From: Paenibacillus assamensis DSM 18201
Lineage (GTDB): Bacteria; Bacillota; Bacilli; Paenibacillales; Paenibacillaceae
Assembly (NCBI RefSeq): GCF_000422445.1
Contig: NZ_AULU01000009.1
Coordinates: 1 to 64,000 of the forward strand
Direction: 5' to 3'
Length of the DNA stretch: 64,000 bases
Part shown: piece after piece, positions 7,735 to 17,908 of the stretch
Numbering within the stretch: the stretch's first letter is position 1
Layout: each line of letters starts with the position of its first letter
Position numbers and translations under genes: made by a program
Notes under the pieces: model-generated
The model's database searches: none
Told to the model about the DNA's origin: nothing
What the model saw: the letters and a program-made list of their open reading frames with translations, nothing else

Positions 7735-10626
7735 TTACGTTGAACTGCCAACTTCTTCACCTTCATCAACTTGCTGACCTTCCAACTCAACTGTACGCTC
7801 ACGATCCCGCTCCATAATTGGCAGCAAATACTGTCCCGTATAAGACTCCTTTACTTGAACGACTTGTTCCGGTGTACCTTGTGCGACAATCATACCACCG
7901 CCACTTCCACCCTCTGGACCAAGGTCAATCATATAGTCAGCTGTCTTGATTACATCCAAGTTATGCTCAATAACAAGCACACTTTCACCTGACTCAACTA
8001 GACGATGCAGCACTTCCAATAATCGATCGATATCCGCCACATGCAGACCGGTAGTCGGCTCGTCCAAAATATACAGCGTCTTACCTGTACTTCGACGATA
8101 CAACTCAGAAGCGAGCTTCACACGCTGTGCCTCACCACCGGACAAAGTCGTTGCCGACTGTCCCAATGTCATATAGCCAAGTCCAACATCAAGTAGCGTC
8201 TGCAGCTTACGATGAATACGCGGCACGTTCTGGAAGAAGACAACCGAATCCTCGATAGTCATGCCTAAAATGTCAGCAATGTTTTTGCCTTTGTACTTCA
8301 CGTCCAACGTTTCACGATTGTAGCGTTTACCCTTGCACACTTCACAAGGCACATACACATCCGGTAGGAAGTGCATCTCAATCTTTATAATTCCGTCCCC
8401 GCGGCATGCTTCACAACGCCCGCCCTTCACGTTAAAGCTGAAGCGGCCTTTTTTATAGCCGCGAATCTTCGCTTCATTAGTCGTCGCGAACAGATCACGA
8501 ATATCATCAAAGACACCCGTATACGTTGCTGGATTAGAGCGCGGCGTACGTCCAATTGGTGACTGATCAATATCGATAACCTTCTCAATATGTTCAAGAC
8601 CTCGAATTTCACGATGCGCACCAGGACGAACTTTTGCCTTATGCAGATCACGTGCTAACGTCTTATAAAGAATTTCATTAATAAGTGTGGACTTACCTGA
8701 GCCAGATACTCCTGTCACAGCTGTAAAGACACCAAGAGGGATCTTCACATTAACGTTACGCAAGTTATTTTCCTTCGCACCGCAAATCTCAAGCCAGCGA
8801 TCATCAGTCTGACGCCGCTGCAACGGTACAGGAATAAATTTGCGCCCGCTCAAATATGCGCCTGTTAAGGATTGTTCATCCTGCATCACTTCCTGCGGTG
8901 TACCTTGGGATACAATCATACCACCGTGAATACCCGCTCCAGGACCAATATCAATAATATAGTCAGCGGCAAGCATCGTGTCTTCATCATGCTCAACAAC
9001 AATAAGCGTATTGCCCAAATTGCGCATATGCTCTAGCGTGCGAATCAAACGATCGTTATCACGCTGATGAAGTCCGATGCTCGGCTCGTCTAGAATATAC
9101 AGTACACCCATCAGACTGGAACCTATTTGTGTGGCAAGACGAATCCGCTGCGCCTCGCCACCTGACAATGTGCCAGCTGCACGATTTAGCGTCAAATATT
9201 GAAGCCCGACATTTACTAAGAAACCAAGTCGAGCATTAATTTCCTTCAAAATAAGGTTCGCAATCAGCAATTCCTTCTCTGTAAGTGTCAAGGACTCAAA
9301 CCATTGCTGTGCTTCACCAATCGACAATGCTGTCACGAATGCCATGTTCTGATCGTTAATCGTAACCGCTAGACTTTCTTTGCGTAGACGGTGACCTTTA
9401 CAGCCGCCGCATGGCTTCGCACTCATAAATCCTTCGATAAATTCGCGGATGCCTTCAGAAGCTGTCTCGCGATAGCGACGCTCTAAATTATGAATAACGC
9501 CTTCAAACGTAACTTGTGCTTCCTTGCGATGCCCGAAGTCATTTTCATAGACGAATCGAATCTTCTCAGCTCCTGTGCCATGAAGAATCTTCGTCATATG
9601 CTCAGGTTCCAGTTGTGAAACCGGAATGTCTGTCGGGATGGAATAATGTTCGCAAACAGCACGAAGAAACTGTGGATAATAATTCGACGTACTTCCCGCC
9701 CAAGCTTCGAATGCTCCATCATCAATTGATTTATCTCGATCCGGTACAAGCAGTTCAGCATCGACAATCATTTTCTGTCCCAGTCCATCACAATCTGAGC
9801 AAGCACCGAAAGGACTGTTAAATGAGAACATACGTGGTGCCAACTCATCAATGCTAAATCCACACTCTGGGCAAGCAAGGTTGGAACTAAATACAAGTTC
9901 TTCCTGATCGATAATATCAACGATAAGCTTGCCCCCGGACAAGTTCAACGCAGTTTCAATAGAATCTGCAAGTCGTGCTTCAATATCGTCCTTTACAACG
10001 ATACGGTCAACAACCACTTCGATATTGTGCTTCTTGTTCTTCTCTAACTCAATCGTATCAGACACTTCGCGCATTTCTCCGTCAACACGGACACGAACGA
10101 AACCTTGTTTTTGAATGTCAGCAAACACAGACTTATGCTCACCTTTACGCCCTGAAACGATAGGAGCAAGCAATTGCAGCTTCGTTCGTTCTGGATAAGT
10201 CATAATTCGATCGACCATTTGCTCAACCGTCTGAGATGTAATCTCAATACCGTGATCTGGACAGTGTGGACGACCAATTCGTGCAAATAGTAGACGAAGG
10301 TAGTCATAAATTTCCGTTACCGTGCCTACTGTAGAACGAGGATTACGGCTAGTTGTCTTCTGATCGATTGAAATCGCAGGCGAAAGCCCATCAATTGAAT
10401 CTACATCCGGCTTCTCCATTTGTCCAAGGAATTGACGTGCATAGGCAGACAAGGACTCTACATAACGACGCTGTCCTTCCGCATAAATCGTATCGAAAGC
10501 CAAAGATGACTTACCAGACCCACTCAAACCCGTCAATACGACAAACTTATCACGCGGGATCGTGACGTCAATATTTTTTAAGTTATGGGCTCTTGCCCCT
10601 TTTATGACGATATTCTCACTAGCCAA
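7735..10626 (-). CDS. uvrA: Excinuclease ABC subunit A
   Basis: 963 residues, normal length for UvrA. Two ABC ATPase modules: Walker [10 protein letters not shown] (about 33-41) and [10 protein letters not shown] (about 645), signatures LSGGEAQR in each half, and Walker B YILDEP in each half. Zinc-module cysteines are present (CPECGF...CSDCDG in the first half and CEACRG...CEVCKG in the second). UvrA finds bulky DNA lesions and loads UvrB. The start codon is TTG, fixed by GGAGGG 6 nt upstream. It follows uvrB by 112 bp and is likely co-transcribed. C-terminal tail (about 945-963) is acidic and probably disordered. Confidence 0.98.
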   Translation of the reverse strand: MASENIVIKGARAHNLKNIDVTIPRDKFVVLTGLSGSGKSSLAFDTIYAEGQRRYVESLSAYARQFLGQMEKPDVDSIDGLSPAISIDQKTTSRNPRSTVGTVTEIYDYLRLLFARIGRPHCPDHGIEITSQTVEQMVDRIMTYPERTKLQLLAPIVSGRKGEHKSVFADIQKQGFVRVRVDGEMREVSDTIELEKNKKHNIEVVVDRIVVKDDIEARLADSIETALNLSGGKLIVDIIDQEELVFSSNLACPECGFSIDELAPRMFSFNSPFGACSDCDGLGQKMIVDAELLVPDRDKSIDDGAFEAWAGSTSNYYPQFLRAVCEHYSIPTDIPVSQLEPEHMTKILHGTGAEKIRFVYENDFGHRKEAQVTFEGVIHNLERRYRETASEGIREFIEGFMSAKPCGGCKGHRLRKESLAVTINDQNMAFVTALSIGEAQQWFESLTLTEKELLIANLILKEINARLGFLVNVGLQYLTLNRAAGTLSGGEAQRIRLATQIGSSLMGVLYILDEPSIGLHQRDNDRLIRTLEHMRNLGNTLIVVEHDEDTMLAADYIIDIGPGAGIHGGMIVSQGTPQEVMQDEQSLTGAYLSGRKFIPVPLQRRQTDDRWLEICGAKENNLRNVNVKIPLGVFTAVTGVSGSGKSTLINEILYKTLARDLHKAKVRPGAHREIRGLEHIEKVIDIDQSPIGRTPRSNPATYTGVFDDIRDLFATTNEAKIRGYKKGRFSFNVKGGRCEACRGDGIIKIEMHFLPDVYVPCEVCKGKRYNRETLDVKYKGKNIADILGMTIEDSVVFFQNVPRIHRKLQTLLDVGLGYMTLGQSATTLSGGEAQRVKLASELYRRSTGKTLYILDEPTTGLHVADIDRLLEVLHRLVESGESVLVIEHNLDVIKTADYMIDLGPEGGSGGGMIVAQGTPEQVVQVKESYTGQYLLPIMERDRERTVELEGQQVDEGEEVGSST

Positions 10627-10687
10627 CTTACACCCTCCGCTCTAGGTTCGCGCGAACCACAATTTCAAGCTTCTATATCATTCAAGT

Positions 10688-10705
10688 AGAACGAAATATC
10701 GTTCT
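10688..10705. repeat. Inverted repeat between uvrB and uvrA
   Basis: AGAACGA (10688-10694) and TCGTTCT (10699-10705) are separated by 4 bp. It could be an operator or a small hairpin in the uvrBA mRNA. It is not a canonical LexA box, because GAAC and GTTC are 8 bp apart instead of 4. Confidence 0.5.
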
Positions 10706-10738
10706 TACCTATTCATAACTTCGTTAATTACTTATTAC

Positions 10739-12736
10739 TTAATCCATTGCACGCAATTCCAACAATGCATCACGCAGCTCCGCAGCACGTTCGAACTGCA
10801 AGTTTTTCGCAGCTTCTTTCATATCCTGCTCTAAGCGCTCAATGACAGCATGGCGATCCTTCTTCGACATCTTCTCGATTGGCTTGTTTGTTGTATACTC
10901 TTCCTTCGATTCAGCAGCCTTCGTTGCTTCGATCACATCCCGCACTTTCTTGCGGATCGTTTGCGGCGTAATGCCATGCTTCTCATTGTATGCGATCTGA
11001 ATCGCACGGCGGCGTGCTGTTTCTTTAAGTGCCTTATCCATCGAATCTGTAATCTTATCACCGTACATGATTACGAATCCGTCCGCATTACGCGCCGCAC
11101 GTCCAATCGTCTGAATGAGTGATCGTTCCGCACGCAGGAATCCCTCTTTATCTGCATCGAGAATGGCCACCAATGATACCTCTGGCAAATCCAATCCTTC
11201 TCGCAGCAAGTTAATGCCGACTAATACATCAACAACACCGAGACGCAGATCACGCAGAATCATCATCCGCTCTAACGTCTTAATATCCGAGTGCAAATAC
11301 TTAACCTTAATTCCTATCTCTTTCAAATACTCGGTCAAGTCCTCTGACATCTTCTTCGTCAACGTTGTAACGAGTACACGCTCATCCTTATCAATGCGCG
11401 CGCGTATTTCTCCAATAAGATCATCGATTTGCCCCTTCGTAGGACGAACCTCGATAACAGGATCAAGCAATCCTGTTGGACGAATAATTTGCTGTACCAT
11501 CACTGGTGTATGCTCTAACTCAAACGGTCCTGGTGTTGCCGAAATAAACAAAGCTTGGCTCACTTTACCCTCGAATTCCTCGAACCTAAGTGGTCGATTG
11601 TCCAGCGCAGATGGCAAACGGAAGCCATGATCAACTAGAACGGTCTTCCTTGCTCGGTCACCATTGTACATACCTCGAATTTGCGGAAGCGTTACATGTG
11701 ACTCATCGACAACAACAACAAAGTCATCAGGGAAGTAATCCAACAAGGTGTATGGCGTTGCACCAGGCTCACGGAACGTGAGCGGACCCGAATAGTTCTC
11801 AATACCAGAACAGAAGCCCATCTCCTGCATCATCTCAATATCATAGCGCGTACGCTGTTCAAGACGCTGAGCTTCTAATAACTTATTCTCACTGCGCAGC
11901 ACTTGCAGGCGCTCTTCCAATTCACGCTCGATATTAACGAGCGCCACCTTCATCGTTTCCGAAGCTGTAACGAAGTGAGATGCTGGGAATATCGCCACAT
12001 GATCACGTTCGCCAATAATTTCACCCGTAAGCACATCAATTTCCGTAATGCGCTCAATCTCATCGCCAAACAACTCGACTCTAATGGCCTGCTCTCCCTT
12101 AGACGCTGGGAAAATCTCGATTACATCGCCTCTAACACGGAATGTTCCACGCACGAAATTCAAGTCATTGCGCTGATATTGAATATCTACCAGCCTAGAC
12201 AGGATTTCATTGCGCGACCGTTCCATACCCGTTCGTATAGAAAATACTAGATTCCCGTATTCAATCGGAGAACCCAAACCATAAATACAAGATACACTCG
12301 CCACGATAATAACATCCCGACGCTCAAATAGAGATGATGTTGCAGAGTGACGCAGCTTATCGATCTCTTCATTAATACTTGAATCTTTCTCAATATACGT
12401 ATCCGATGATGGAATATAGGCTTCAGGCTGGAAGTAATCATAGTAACTTACGAAGTATTCCACTGCATTGTTAGGGAAAAATTCCTTGAACTCGCTGCAC
12501 AACTGAGCAGCCAATGTCTTATTATGTGCGATGACAAGTGTAGGTCGATTGAGCTGGGCAATCGTGTGAGCAATCGTAAATGTCTTACCCGTACCTGTTG
12601 CACCAAGCAGCGTTTGATATCGCTTCCCCTCATGGACGCCCTTTACCAGTTCTTCAATCGCCTGCGGCTGGTCTCCTTGGGGGCTAAAATCCGACACTAA
12701 CTCAAACGACTTCGAACTCATCTGAATATGTTCCAT
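10739..12736 (-). CDS. uvrB: Excinuclease ABC subunit B
   Basis: 665 residues, typical of UvrB. N-terminal [15 protein letters not shown], Walker A GATGTGKT (about 44-51), beta-hairpin region [20 protein letters not shown] (about 97-116), helicase motifs DESHV and QTIGRAARN, and a C-terminal UVR domain (about 625-660, [22 protein letters not shown]). UvrB verifies damage and recruits UvrC. First gene of the uvrBA pair. The SD in front of the annotated ATG is weak (AAGCGAG); the ATG five codons downstream is an alternative. A possible weak LexA-like site lies about 235 bp upstream. Confidence 0.97.
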   Translation of the reverse strand: MEHIQMSSKSFELVSDFSPQGDQPQAIEELVKGVHEGKRYQTLLGATGTGKTFTIAHTIAQLNRPTLVIAHNKTLAAQLCSEFKEFFPNNAVEYFVSYYDYFQPEAYIPSSDTYIEKDSSINEEIDKLRHSATSSLFERRDVIIVASVSCIYGLGSPIEYGNLVFSIRTGMERSRNEILSRLVDIQYQRNDLNFVRGTFRVRGDVIEIFPASKGEQAIRVELFGDEIERITEIDVLTGEIIGERDHVAIFPASHFVTASETMKVALVNIERELEERLQVLRSENKLLEAQRLEQRTRYDIEMMQEMGFCSGIENYSGPLTFREPGATPYTLLDYFPDDFVVVVDESHVTLPQIRGMYNGDRARKTVLVDHGFRLPSALDNRPLRFEEFEGKVSQALFISATPGPFELEHTPVMVQQIIRPTGLLDPVIEVRPTKGQIDDLIGEIRARIDKDERVLVTTLTKKMSEDLTEYLKEIGIKVKYLHSDIKTLERMMILRDLRLGVVDVLVGINLLREGLDLPEVSLVAILDADKEGFLRAERSLIQTIGRAARNADGFVIMYGDKITDSMDKALKETARRRAIQIAYNEKHGITPQTIRKKVRDVIEATKAAESKEEYTTNKPIEKMSKKDRHAVIERLEQDMKEAAKNLQFERAAELRDALLELRAMD

Positions 12737-13046
12737 ACTCGCTTATCACCGCACCCTTCATCATTAATCCTAATCTAGTATTGCCGTGCTTCTAGGTCTT
12801 GAGATTCATTTCCCTCAACCACCGTCATTATGCTAAAGTTTCGCTTCCGAACACCCGATATATGAAACAGTATAGCCTTATCACAACAGCAAATATCAAT
12901 GCTCAACAGCTATATTTGAAATGAGCGGATTTATTAGTAATCCATCATCACTTACATATGTTAAAATAAGAATGTTTGTTCCCTTTTATTATACTCCTAA
13001 CACGGTTTGGATGCAAATGGGAACTTCATTTAGGAGGATATGATTT
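12737..13046. other. Divergent promoter region between uvrB and motA
   Basis: About 310 bp with no gene. It must hold both divergent promoters. On the minus strand TTGATA and TATACT occur with a 19-bp spacer, which is suboptimal. No sigma-D signature is visible ahead of motA. A LexA-like site is listed separately. Confidence 0.5.
12969..12982 (-). promoter_or_regulatory. Weak LexA/DinR-like box
   Basis: On the minus strand GGAACAAACATTCT matches 11 of 14 positions of the Firmicute SOS consensus CGAACRNRYGTTYC. uvrB is SOS-controlled in Bacillus. However, the site is distant from the uvrB start and has mismatches in the conserved half-sites. Confidence 0.3.
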
Positions 13047-13859
13047 ATGGACAAAACGACGATAATCGGAATTGCCGCTGGGCTCATCGCACTTATCGGC
13101 GGATTTATTATGGAAGGCGGACATTTGAGCGGTTTGTGGGAAAGCACAGCAGCTATCATCGTATTTGGCGGTACGATTGCTGCAGTCGTTGTCAGCTTCC
13201 CAGCCAATCGTTTGCGCACGATACCTGATGCGTTGAAGATGGCTTTCACACAGCCTAAGTCAGAAATGCCTCAACTAATTGATGATATGGTTGCCATGGC
13301 TACGCAAGCGCGTCGAGATGGTGTACTCGTTCTGGAAGATGCAGCACACAAACACAACAATCCCTTCCTGAAAGAAGGGCTGCTGCTCGTCGTTGACGGC
13401 ACAGAAGCGGAAACGGTGAAAGAACTGACTGATTTAGATATCGACGCTATTGAACAAAAGCACGAAGGCTATGCCAAAATTTTCGAAGCTGCAGGTGGAT
13501 ATGCTCCAACTATGGGGATTATCGGTACGGTTATGGGTCTTATTCACGTACTAAGCAGCTTGAATGATCCTGCCAACCTTGGACCTGCCATTGCAGTTGC
13601 ATTTACAGCTACTTTGTATGGGGTAGCGACAGCCAATGTCATCTACTTGCCGGTATGCTCCAAGATCAAAGTTCGCAGCAGTCAAGTCATTCGAGAAATG
13701 GAAATGATCCAATACGGTGTTCTTTCTATTCAAGCAGGTGAAAATCCACAGATCATCCGCAAAAAACTAAGTTCCTTTATGCTGACTGAAACTTCTCATC
13801 AACCGTTAGCTCGTATGCCAGAAATGAAGCGAGGGATGAAGGTTGAGACGCAGAAGTAG
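13047..13859 (+). CDS. motA: Flagellar stator protein MotA/MotP family
   Basis: 270 residues with four TM segments (about 5-23, 31-50, 150-170, 180-200) and a cytoplasmic loop carrying ARRDGVLVLEDAA, the region that contacts FliG. MotA with MotB forms the ion channel that powers flagellar rotation. SD TAGGAGG precedes the ATG. The C-terminal TM segment (ATLYGVATANVIYLP) resembles the MotP/PomA branch more than B. subtilis MotA, so sodium coupling is possible, but ion choice cannot be settled by eye. Overlaps motB by 17 nt. Confidence 0.93.
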   Translation: MDKTTIIGIAAGLIALIGGFIMEGGHLSGLWESTAAIIVFGGTIAAVVVSFPANRLRTIPDALKMAFTQPKSEMPQLIDDMVAMATQARRDGVLVLEDAAHKHNNPFLKEGLLLVVDGTEAETVKELTDLDIDAIEQKHEGYAKIFEAAGGYAPTMGIIGTVMGLIHVLSSLNDPANLGPAIAVAFTATLYGVATANVIYLPVCSKIKVRSSQVIREMEMIQYGVLSIQAGENPQIIRKKLSSFMLTETSHQPLARMPEMKRGMKVETQK

Positions 13860-14709
13860 AAGGCGCGGACAAGCCGCTGCAGCGGAAAATCAAGAAAGAT
13901 GGCTCATCACCTACGCCGACCTGATTACGCTGCTTATGATTTTCTTTGTCGTTATGTATGCAATGAGTCAGGTTGACTTAACGAAATATGAATCTCTATC
14001 CTCCACCCTTTCATCTACTTTTAGTGACGGTGGAGGCACAGGCCCACTTCCTGACGGAAGCGGTATTTTAGAAGGTGCCCACTCTAAGCCAGGAGAAACA
14101 AGCGGATTAGAAACGAAGGTGGACGGGGGTTCTGGCGACCAGAACACGGACAATCGCGACGGCAAGCAGCCAGCATCGAGCCAAGGCGTTATGATCGGTC
14201 AAATTACACAGCAAGATTTGGCTTTCCGCAAGCAAGAGCAGCAGCTTCAAGACACGATGAAGAAGATCCAGCAATATATCGATGAAAATGATTTGCAAAA
14301 TTCCATCAGCGTCAACGATGTGCCTAAAGGAATCGAAATTCGTCTAAGTGACCGACTATTATTCAGTCTCGGACAATCCGAGCTAACTGCTCAAGCAGAG
14401 CCAACACTTAAAAAGCTTGCTTCCCTGTTCAGTCAACTTGACTCTATGATTAGTATTGAAGGTCATACAGACAATTTACCATTTGCTTCAGGCAGCCGTT
14501 ACAAAGATAACTGGGAGCTGTCAGCTGAACGCGCATTGTCTGTGCTTCGCTTCTTTATTACAGAGCATAACTTAAAGACCGAACAATTCCAGATCGCAGG
14601 TTATGGAGACACACGACCTGTAGCAACTAACGATACGCTAGAAGGACGACAAAAAAATAGACGTGTAGAAATTATCATTCTACGAAACGTCATGCGCCCA
14701 ACTTCATAA
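13843..14709 (+). CDS. motB: Flagellar stator protein MotB/MotS family
   Basis: 288 residues. A basic N-terminus (RRRSRRRG) leads into one TM helix containing the ion-binding aspartate (WLITYADLITLL, Asp26). A Gly/Ser/Asp-rich linker (about 50-120) follows, then a C-terminal OmpA-like peptidoglycan-binding domain (IEGHTDNLPF, NWELSAERA, NRRVEIIIL). The protein anchors the stator to the wall. The start is TTG, overlapping motA, with GAGGG 7 nt upstream, so translation is probably coupled. A strong terminator follows. The MSQVDL segment after the TM is closest to MotS-type proteins. Confidence 0.93.
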   Translation: MRRRSRRRGQAAAAENQERWLITYADLITLLMIFFVVMYAMSQVDLTKYESLSSTLSSTFSDGGGTGPLPDGSGILEGAHSKPGETSGLETKVDGGSGDQNTDNRDGKQPASSQGVMIGQITQQDLAFRKQEQQLQDTMKKIQQYIDENDLQNSISVNDVPKGIEIRLSDRLLFSLGQSELTAQAEPTLKKLASLFSQLDSMISIEGHTDNLPFASGSRYKDNWELSAERALSVLRFFITEHNLKTEQFQIAGYGDTRPVATNDTLEGRQKNRRVEIIILRNVMRPTS

Positions 14710-14725
14710 TGGTATAACCAACAAC

Positions 14726-14754
14726 GCACCGGGGATAACCCTCGGTGCTTTTTT
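14726..14754 (+). terminator. Intrinsic terminator of motAB
   Basis: GCACCGGGG (14726-14734) pairs with CCCTCGGTGC (14739-14748) around one bulge, followed by six T. Confidence 0.9.
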
Positions 14755-14779
14755 CTTCCATTTTTACATTACACACATT

Positions 14780-14902
14780 TTATCCACATTTTCACACAAC
14801 TTATTCACATATACTTTTTGGTTATACACATTATCCACTTACTTATGCACAAACATTGAATAACTTCTGTGTATATTCCATGAAAGCACTTTCTTATCCA
14901 CA
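14780..14902 (+). promoter_or_regulatory. DnaA-box cluster (six boxes, same orientation)
   Basis: Nonamers matching TTATNCACA: TTATCCACA 14780-14788, TTATTCACA 14801-14809, TTATACACA 14822-14830, TTATCCACT 14831-14839, TTATGCACA 14843-14851 and TTATCCACA 14894-14902. A seventh, inverted ATATACACA lies at 14868-14876. Two are perfect consensus DnaA boxes. The first three start exactly 21 bp apart. The cluster sits between two convergent terminators with no replication genes nearby, so it resembles the non-oriC DnaA-box clusters that modulate initiation in B. subtilis. Confidence 0.75.
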
Positions 14903-14934
14903 AAAATGCCCTGATTCCTTATTGGAGTCAGGGC
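14903..14934 (-). terminator. Intrinsic terminator of the minJ-like gene
   Basis: GCCCTGA (14908-14914) and TCAGGGC (14928-14934) form a 7-bp stem, followed on the minus strand by ATTTTT. Confidence 0.7.
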
Positions 14935-14977
14935 ATAAATGACACTATTAACAGCTTATTAAGAATTAATAAGAAAA

Positions 14978-16273
14978 TTAAGAAAGCATTTGTTCTTCCG
15001 AAGCTTGCTCGAGCCGTTTATTGGATTTTCTCCACGGAGATAAGAACAACTGGCGCACAGATAACGGCTTCATTGCAGCAACATAAGATACGTTGTCGTC
15101 TGGAGCTAATAGAACACCTAATTGATGATGCTCATCCGCATACATAGCACGTTGTACGAACTTCACGTCCCCGTTTCCATTTAACACTTCAAGCTTACAA
15201 AAGGCCGCATTTGCACGTAACGCCTGATGTAACGCTTCTTTCGTATGAACAGGGATACCGTTGACTTTCGAAATAATTTCTCCCGGCTGAAGCTTCAATT
15301 CCTCCGCTGGGCTTCCAGGCAGCACCGCTTGAATAAGCAACCCTCGCTTGTCATGCGTATAGATCGGGCTTCGCCCTAACTCCTCGCTGCGGCTTTGATA
15401 AACAAGCCATTCATGCATCGCTATAGCTACTAGCGCTCCAATCGGAGCTAACGGATACCACCAGTTGGATAGCAATGCCGCTGCCAGCAAAGCTGCGGCA
15501 TACATATACAACCTGGATGCTGTTACTTTTGCTTTATCCTGCGGTAAATACGTATAGGTCATATCGCTAAATCCAATGACAATTGGCAGCGCAGCAAACG
15601 CCCATCCCGAAGTCCCAAGCCCTTCTGCAAACAAAGGAATCCAAGGTAGCGTCAATCCATCGGTTGCAGGAACGAGCAGCAACAAGGGCATCGGCCAGAA
15701 CATGTTCATCTGATAACCACCTACGATGCGACCACGCTTACTATCCATATAGAAAGGACTTGCAAAGCGTGCTGCTTGCTTGCGCACAAGCCAAGCCTCC
15801 GCTCCATGAACGAGCGCGATAATGACGAGCAGGCCTGCTGCATTCATGTCTCTTAGATCCGTTACCCACGATGCCATCCACCCTGCTGGCTGCCAATCTG
15901 GCATAAGCCGCAATAAAAGCTGTAGAAGCACAAGTGCTCCGCCTGCATAAGCGAGACAGATCCAACGCACACGAAACAGTACAAGTACAAAAGTTATTAT
16001 CCAAAGTAATATCATGACAGAGCTAGGAATGAGTGCACCAAGCCCTACAGCTGCAAAGCTGACAATGACTCCGGCCACTAGTCCCCCAAGCCAAGCCCTC
16101 CATGTCTGCTCAAGCCAGCTCCGCATCTTAACTGCATATAACCGTCGCTCCAACAGCATTTGACGACGATATTGTATCGCTATAAACACAATTGCTAACC
16201 AATAAAATGGATTCAACAACCCTAATAGGATTGCTTGAGCGATTCGAGTACCGAATGCAACGATGAGGTCCAC
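14978..16273 (-). CDS. minJ: MinJ-like polytopic membrane protein with PDZ domain
   Basis: About 431 residues: roughly eight hydrophobic segments over residues 1-310, then a cytoplasmic PDZ domain (about 315-395, containing PGSPAEELKLQPGEIISKVNG). In B. subtilis MinJ (YvjD) links DivIVA to MinCD to block polar division, and its gene lies next to ctpB near uvrBA, as here. Topology and synteny support the call; overall sequence likeness is judged only by eye. The GTG at 16273 is preferred because AAGGAAGGGG precedes it by 8 nt. A TTG nine codons upstream also exists. Confidence 0.72.
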   Translation of the reverse strand: MDLIVAFGTRIAQAILLGLLNPFYWLAIVFIAIQYRRQMLLERRLYAVKMRSWLEQTWRAWLGGLVAGVIVSFAAVGLGALIPSSVMILLWIITFVLVLFRVRWICLAYAGGALVLLQLLLRLMPDWQPAGWMASWVTDLRDMNAAGLLVIIALVHGAEAWLVRKQAARFASPFYMDSKRGRIVGGYQMNMFWPMPLLLLVPATDGLTLPWIPLFAEGLGTSGWAFAALPIVIGFSDMTYTYLPQDKAKVTASRLYMYAAALLAAALLSNWWYPLAPIGALVAIAMHEWLVYQSRSEELGRSPIYTHDKRGLLIQAVLPGSPAEELKLQPGEIISKVNGIPVHTKEALHQALRANAAFCKLEVLNGNGDVKFVQRAMYADEHHQLGVLLAPDDNVSYVAAMKPLSVRQLFLSPWRKSNKRLEQASEEQMLS

Positions 16274-16349
16274 ATCTTTCGCCCCTTCCTTATCTGACAA
16301 CCTTTTTTACCTTACCATATAAAATAAACGAACCGATACCAACCAAACA

Positions 16350-16390
16350 AAAAAGAGAAGGCACAAGCCGAAGCCCGCAACCTTCTCTTT
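16350..16390 (-). terminator. Intrinsic terminator of ctpB
   Basis: On the minus strand AAAGAGAAGG and CCTTCTCTTT form the stem, with an inner GC-rich hairpin, followed by a T run. Confidence 0.85.
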
Positions 16391-16402
16391 ATTCGACAAC
16401 GA

Positions 16403-17839
16403 CTAGCGAATTTCCTTCTGTACCGCTTTAATTGCAGCATCCAATTGTGCATCGTTCTTCGGATCACGGATCGCTTTAATAACCGCTTGTTCCAACTTCT
16501 CCGCAGTCAGCTTATTCACTTCCCCCGTTACCGGAACATGATGATCGCGCTGGAACTTCTCTACAGCCACTTTCGTATCGGGCGAGAAGTAACCATCTAC
16601 TCGATCAACCGAATAGCCAATGCCCTTTAAAATGTGTTGAACGTTCGCCACATCTGCGGATGTCAAATTAAGCTTCAATGTTTTATCTTTGGGAATAGGC
16701 GCTGCTTGGAAGTAGCTTGGCTGAGCTACCTTCACATCAGGTTCAATTCCTTTTTCATGTATCCACTTACCCTCCGGCGTCAGCCATTTCGCAATAGTAA
16801 GTTTGATAAGATCCCCATCGTTTTTGGATACAAGATGACTTGATTGCACCGTACCTTTGCCAAAAGTGTTATCCCCTACAAGAATGGCACCAGCCGACTC
16901 TTGCAAAGCAGCTGCCATAATTTCCGACGCGCTAGCGCTACCTTTATTCGTTAGCACCGCAATCGGATATGGTTTCACATCTTTCGCACCTTTGGACTTG
17001 TATACATCCCGCTTCTTATCTCTATACTCTATTTGCAAAATAGGCTTACCAACTGGAACAAAGTGCTCTGTCATTTGCTTAACCGTATCCAGCACTCCAC
17101 CCGGATTGTTTCGAACATCGATAATAAGCCCTTTCATCTGCTTCGCTTCAAGCTCTTTAAGTGCCTTCTCGAAGCGTTCCGCTGTATTCGCAGAGTATTG
17201 ACGAAGCTCAATATAACCGATGTTACCTTCCAACATCGATGGATATACCGTCTCTAAGTCTACCTTATCCCGCTTAATTTGGAATACCATAACTTGCTCA
17301 TGGCCAGGTCGCTTCACCTCAATCTTAACGGTAGAACCTTTAGGACCGCGGATTTTGCTAACCGCCTCCGTCAACGTTTTGCCATCAAGACTTTCGCCAT
17401 CAACCGTTAGGAGTACATCCTTAGGCTGCAAGCCTGCTTTCTCAGCTGGAGAGTTCTTGATAGGAGAAACGACCGTCACCGCACCATCCTCTAAAGAAAC
17501 TTCAGCCCCGATTCCTGTAAACTCTCCCTCCACACTTTCATTAAAGGAAGTAGCTTCACTTCTTCTCATATAAGTGGAATAAGGATCTTTCAATACAGCA
17601 AACATTCCGTCCAACGCACCAGACAATAACTTTTCCCGTTCAACTGGCTCTATATAATTGCTCTCAATAGTATGAAGCACAGAGTTAAGCTTCTGCATCT
17701 GCTGCGATGAGAACCCCGTACCTGTTGCATTCACATGGCCGGAAAGAGCCGGTACGTTCATTACAGCCACCGTCAGTAGGCTGCTCAACACGATTGCACT
17801 GCCTACCATGAGCGCTACTGTCCGTCCTTTGAATGACAT
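16403..17839 (-). CDS. ctpB: S41 C-terminal processing protease CtpB with peptidoglycan-binding domain
   Basis: 478 residues: N-terminal membrane anchor (about 8-32), PDZ domain (about 105-190, KDVLLTVDGESL) and S41 catalytic core. The core contains NKGSASASEIMA (nucleophile Ser) and NTFGKGTVQ (general-base Lys), followed by a C-terminal peptidoglycan-binding repeat (about 395-455, VQHILKGIGYSVDRVDGYF). In B. subtilis CtpB cleaves SpoIVFA to help activate pro-sigma-K during sporulation. Upstream neighbours are the M23 hydrolase and ftsEX, the same order as in Bacillus. SD GGTGAG precedes the ATG. Confidence 0.92.
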   Translation of the reverse strand: MSFKGRTVALMVGSAIVLSSLLTVAVMNVPALSGHVNATGTGFSSQQMQKLNSVLHTIESNYIEPVEREKLLSGALDGMFAVLKDPYSTYMRRSEATSFNESVEGEFTGIGAEVSLEDGAVTVVSPIKNSPAEKAGLQPKDVLLTVDGESLDGKTLTEAVSKIRGPKGSTVKIEVKRPGHEQVMVFQIKRDKVDLETVYPSMLEGNIGYIELRQYSANTAERFEKALKELEAKQMKGLIIDVRNNPGGVLDTVKQMTEHFVPVGKPILQIEYRDKKRDVYKSKGAKDVKPYPIAVLTNKGSASASEIMAAALQESAGAILVGDNTFGKGTVQSSHLVSKNDGDLIKLTIAKWLTPEGKWIHEKGIEPDVKVAQPSYFQAAPIPKDKTLKLNLTSADVANVQHILKGIGYSVDRVDGYFSPDTKVAVEKFQRDHHVPVTGEVNKLTAEKLEQAVIKAIRDPKNDAQLDAAIKAVQKEIR

Positions 17840-17908
17840 CTGCTCACCGCCTTCATGAATTAGAGCTTGTAATATGCTCCACCATTGTAGTATATGTCTA
17901 TGTCTATC

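Noticed and set aside
10688-10705. Possible LexA box between uvrB and uvrA
   Set aside because: Half-sites GAAC/GTTC are 8 bp apart instead of 4, so kept only as an inverted repeat.
12737-13046. Sigma-D promoter ahead of motA
   Set aside because: No TAAA/GCCGATAT pair with suitable spacing.
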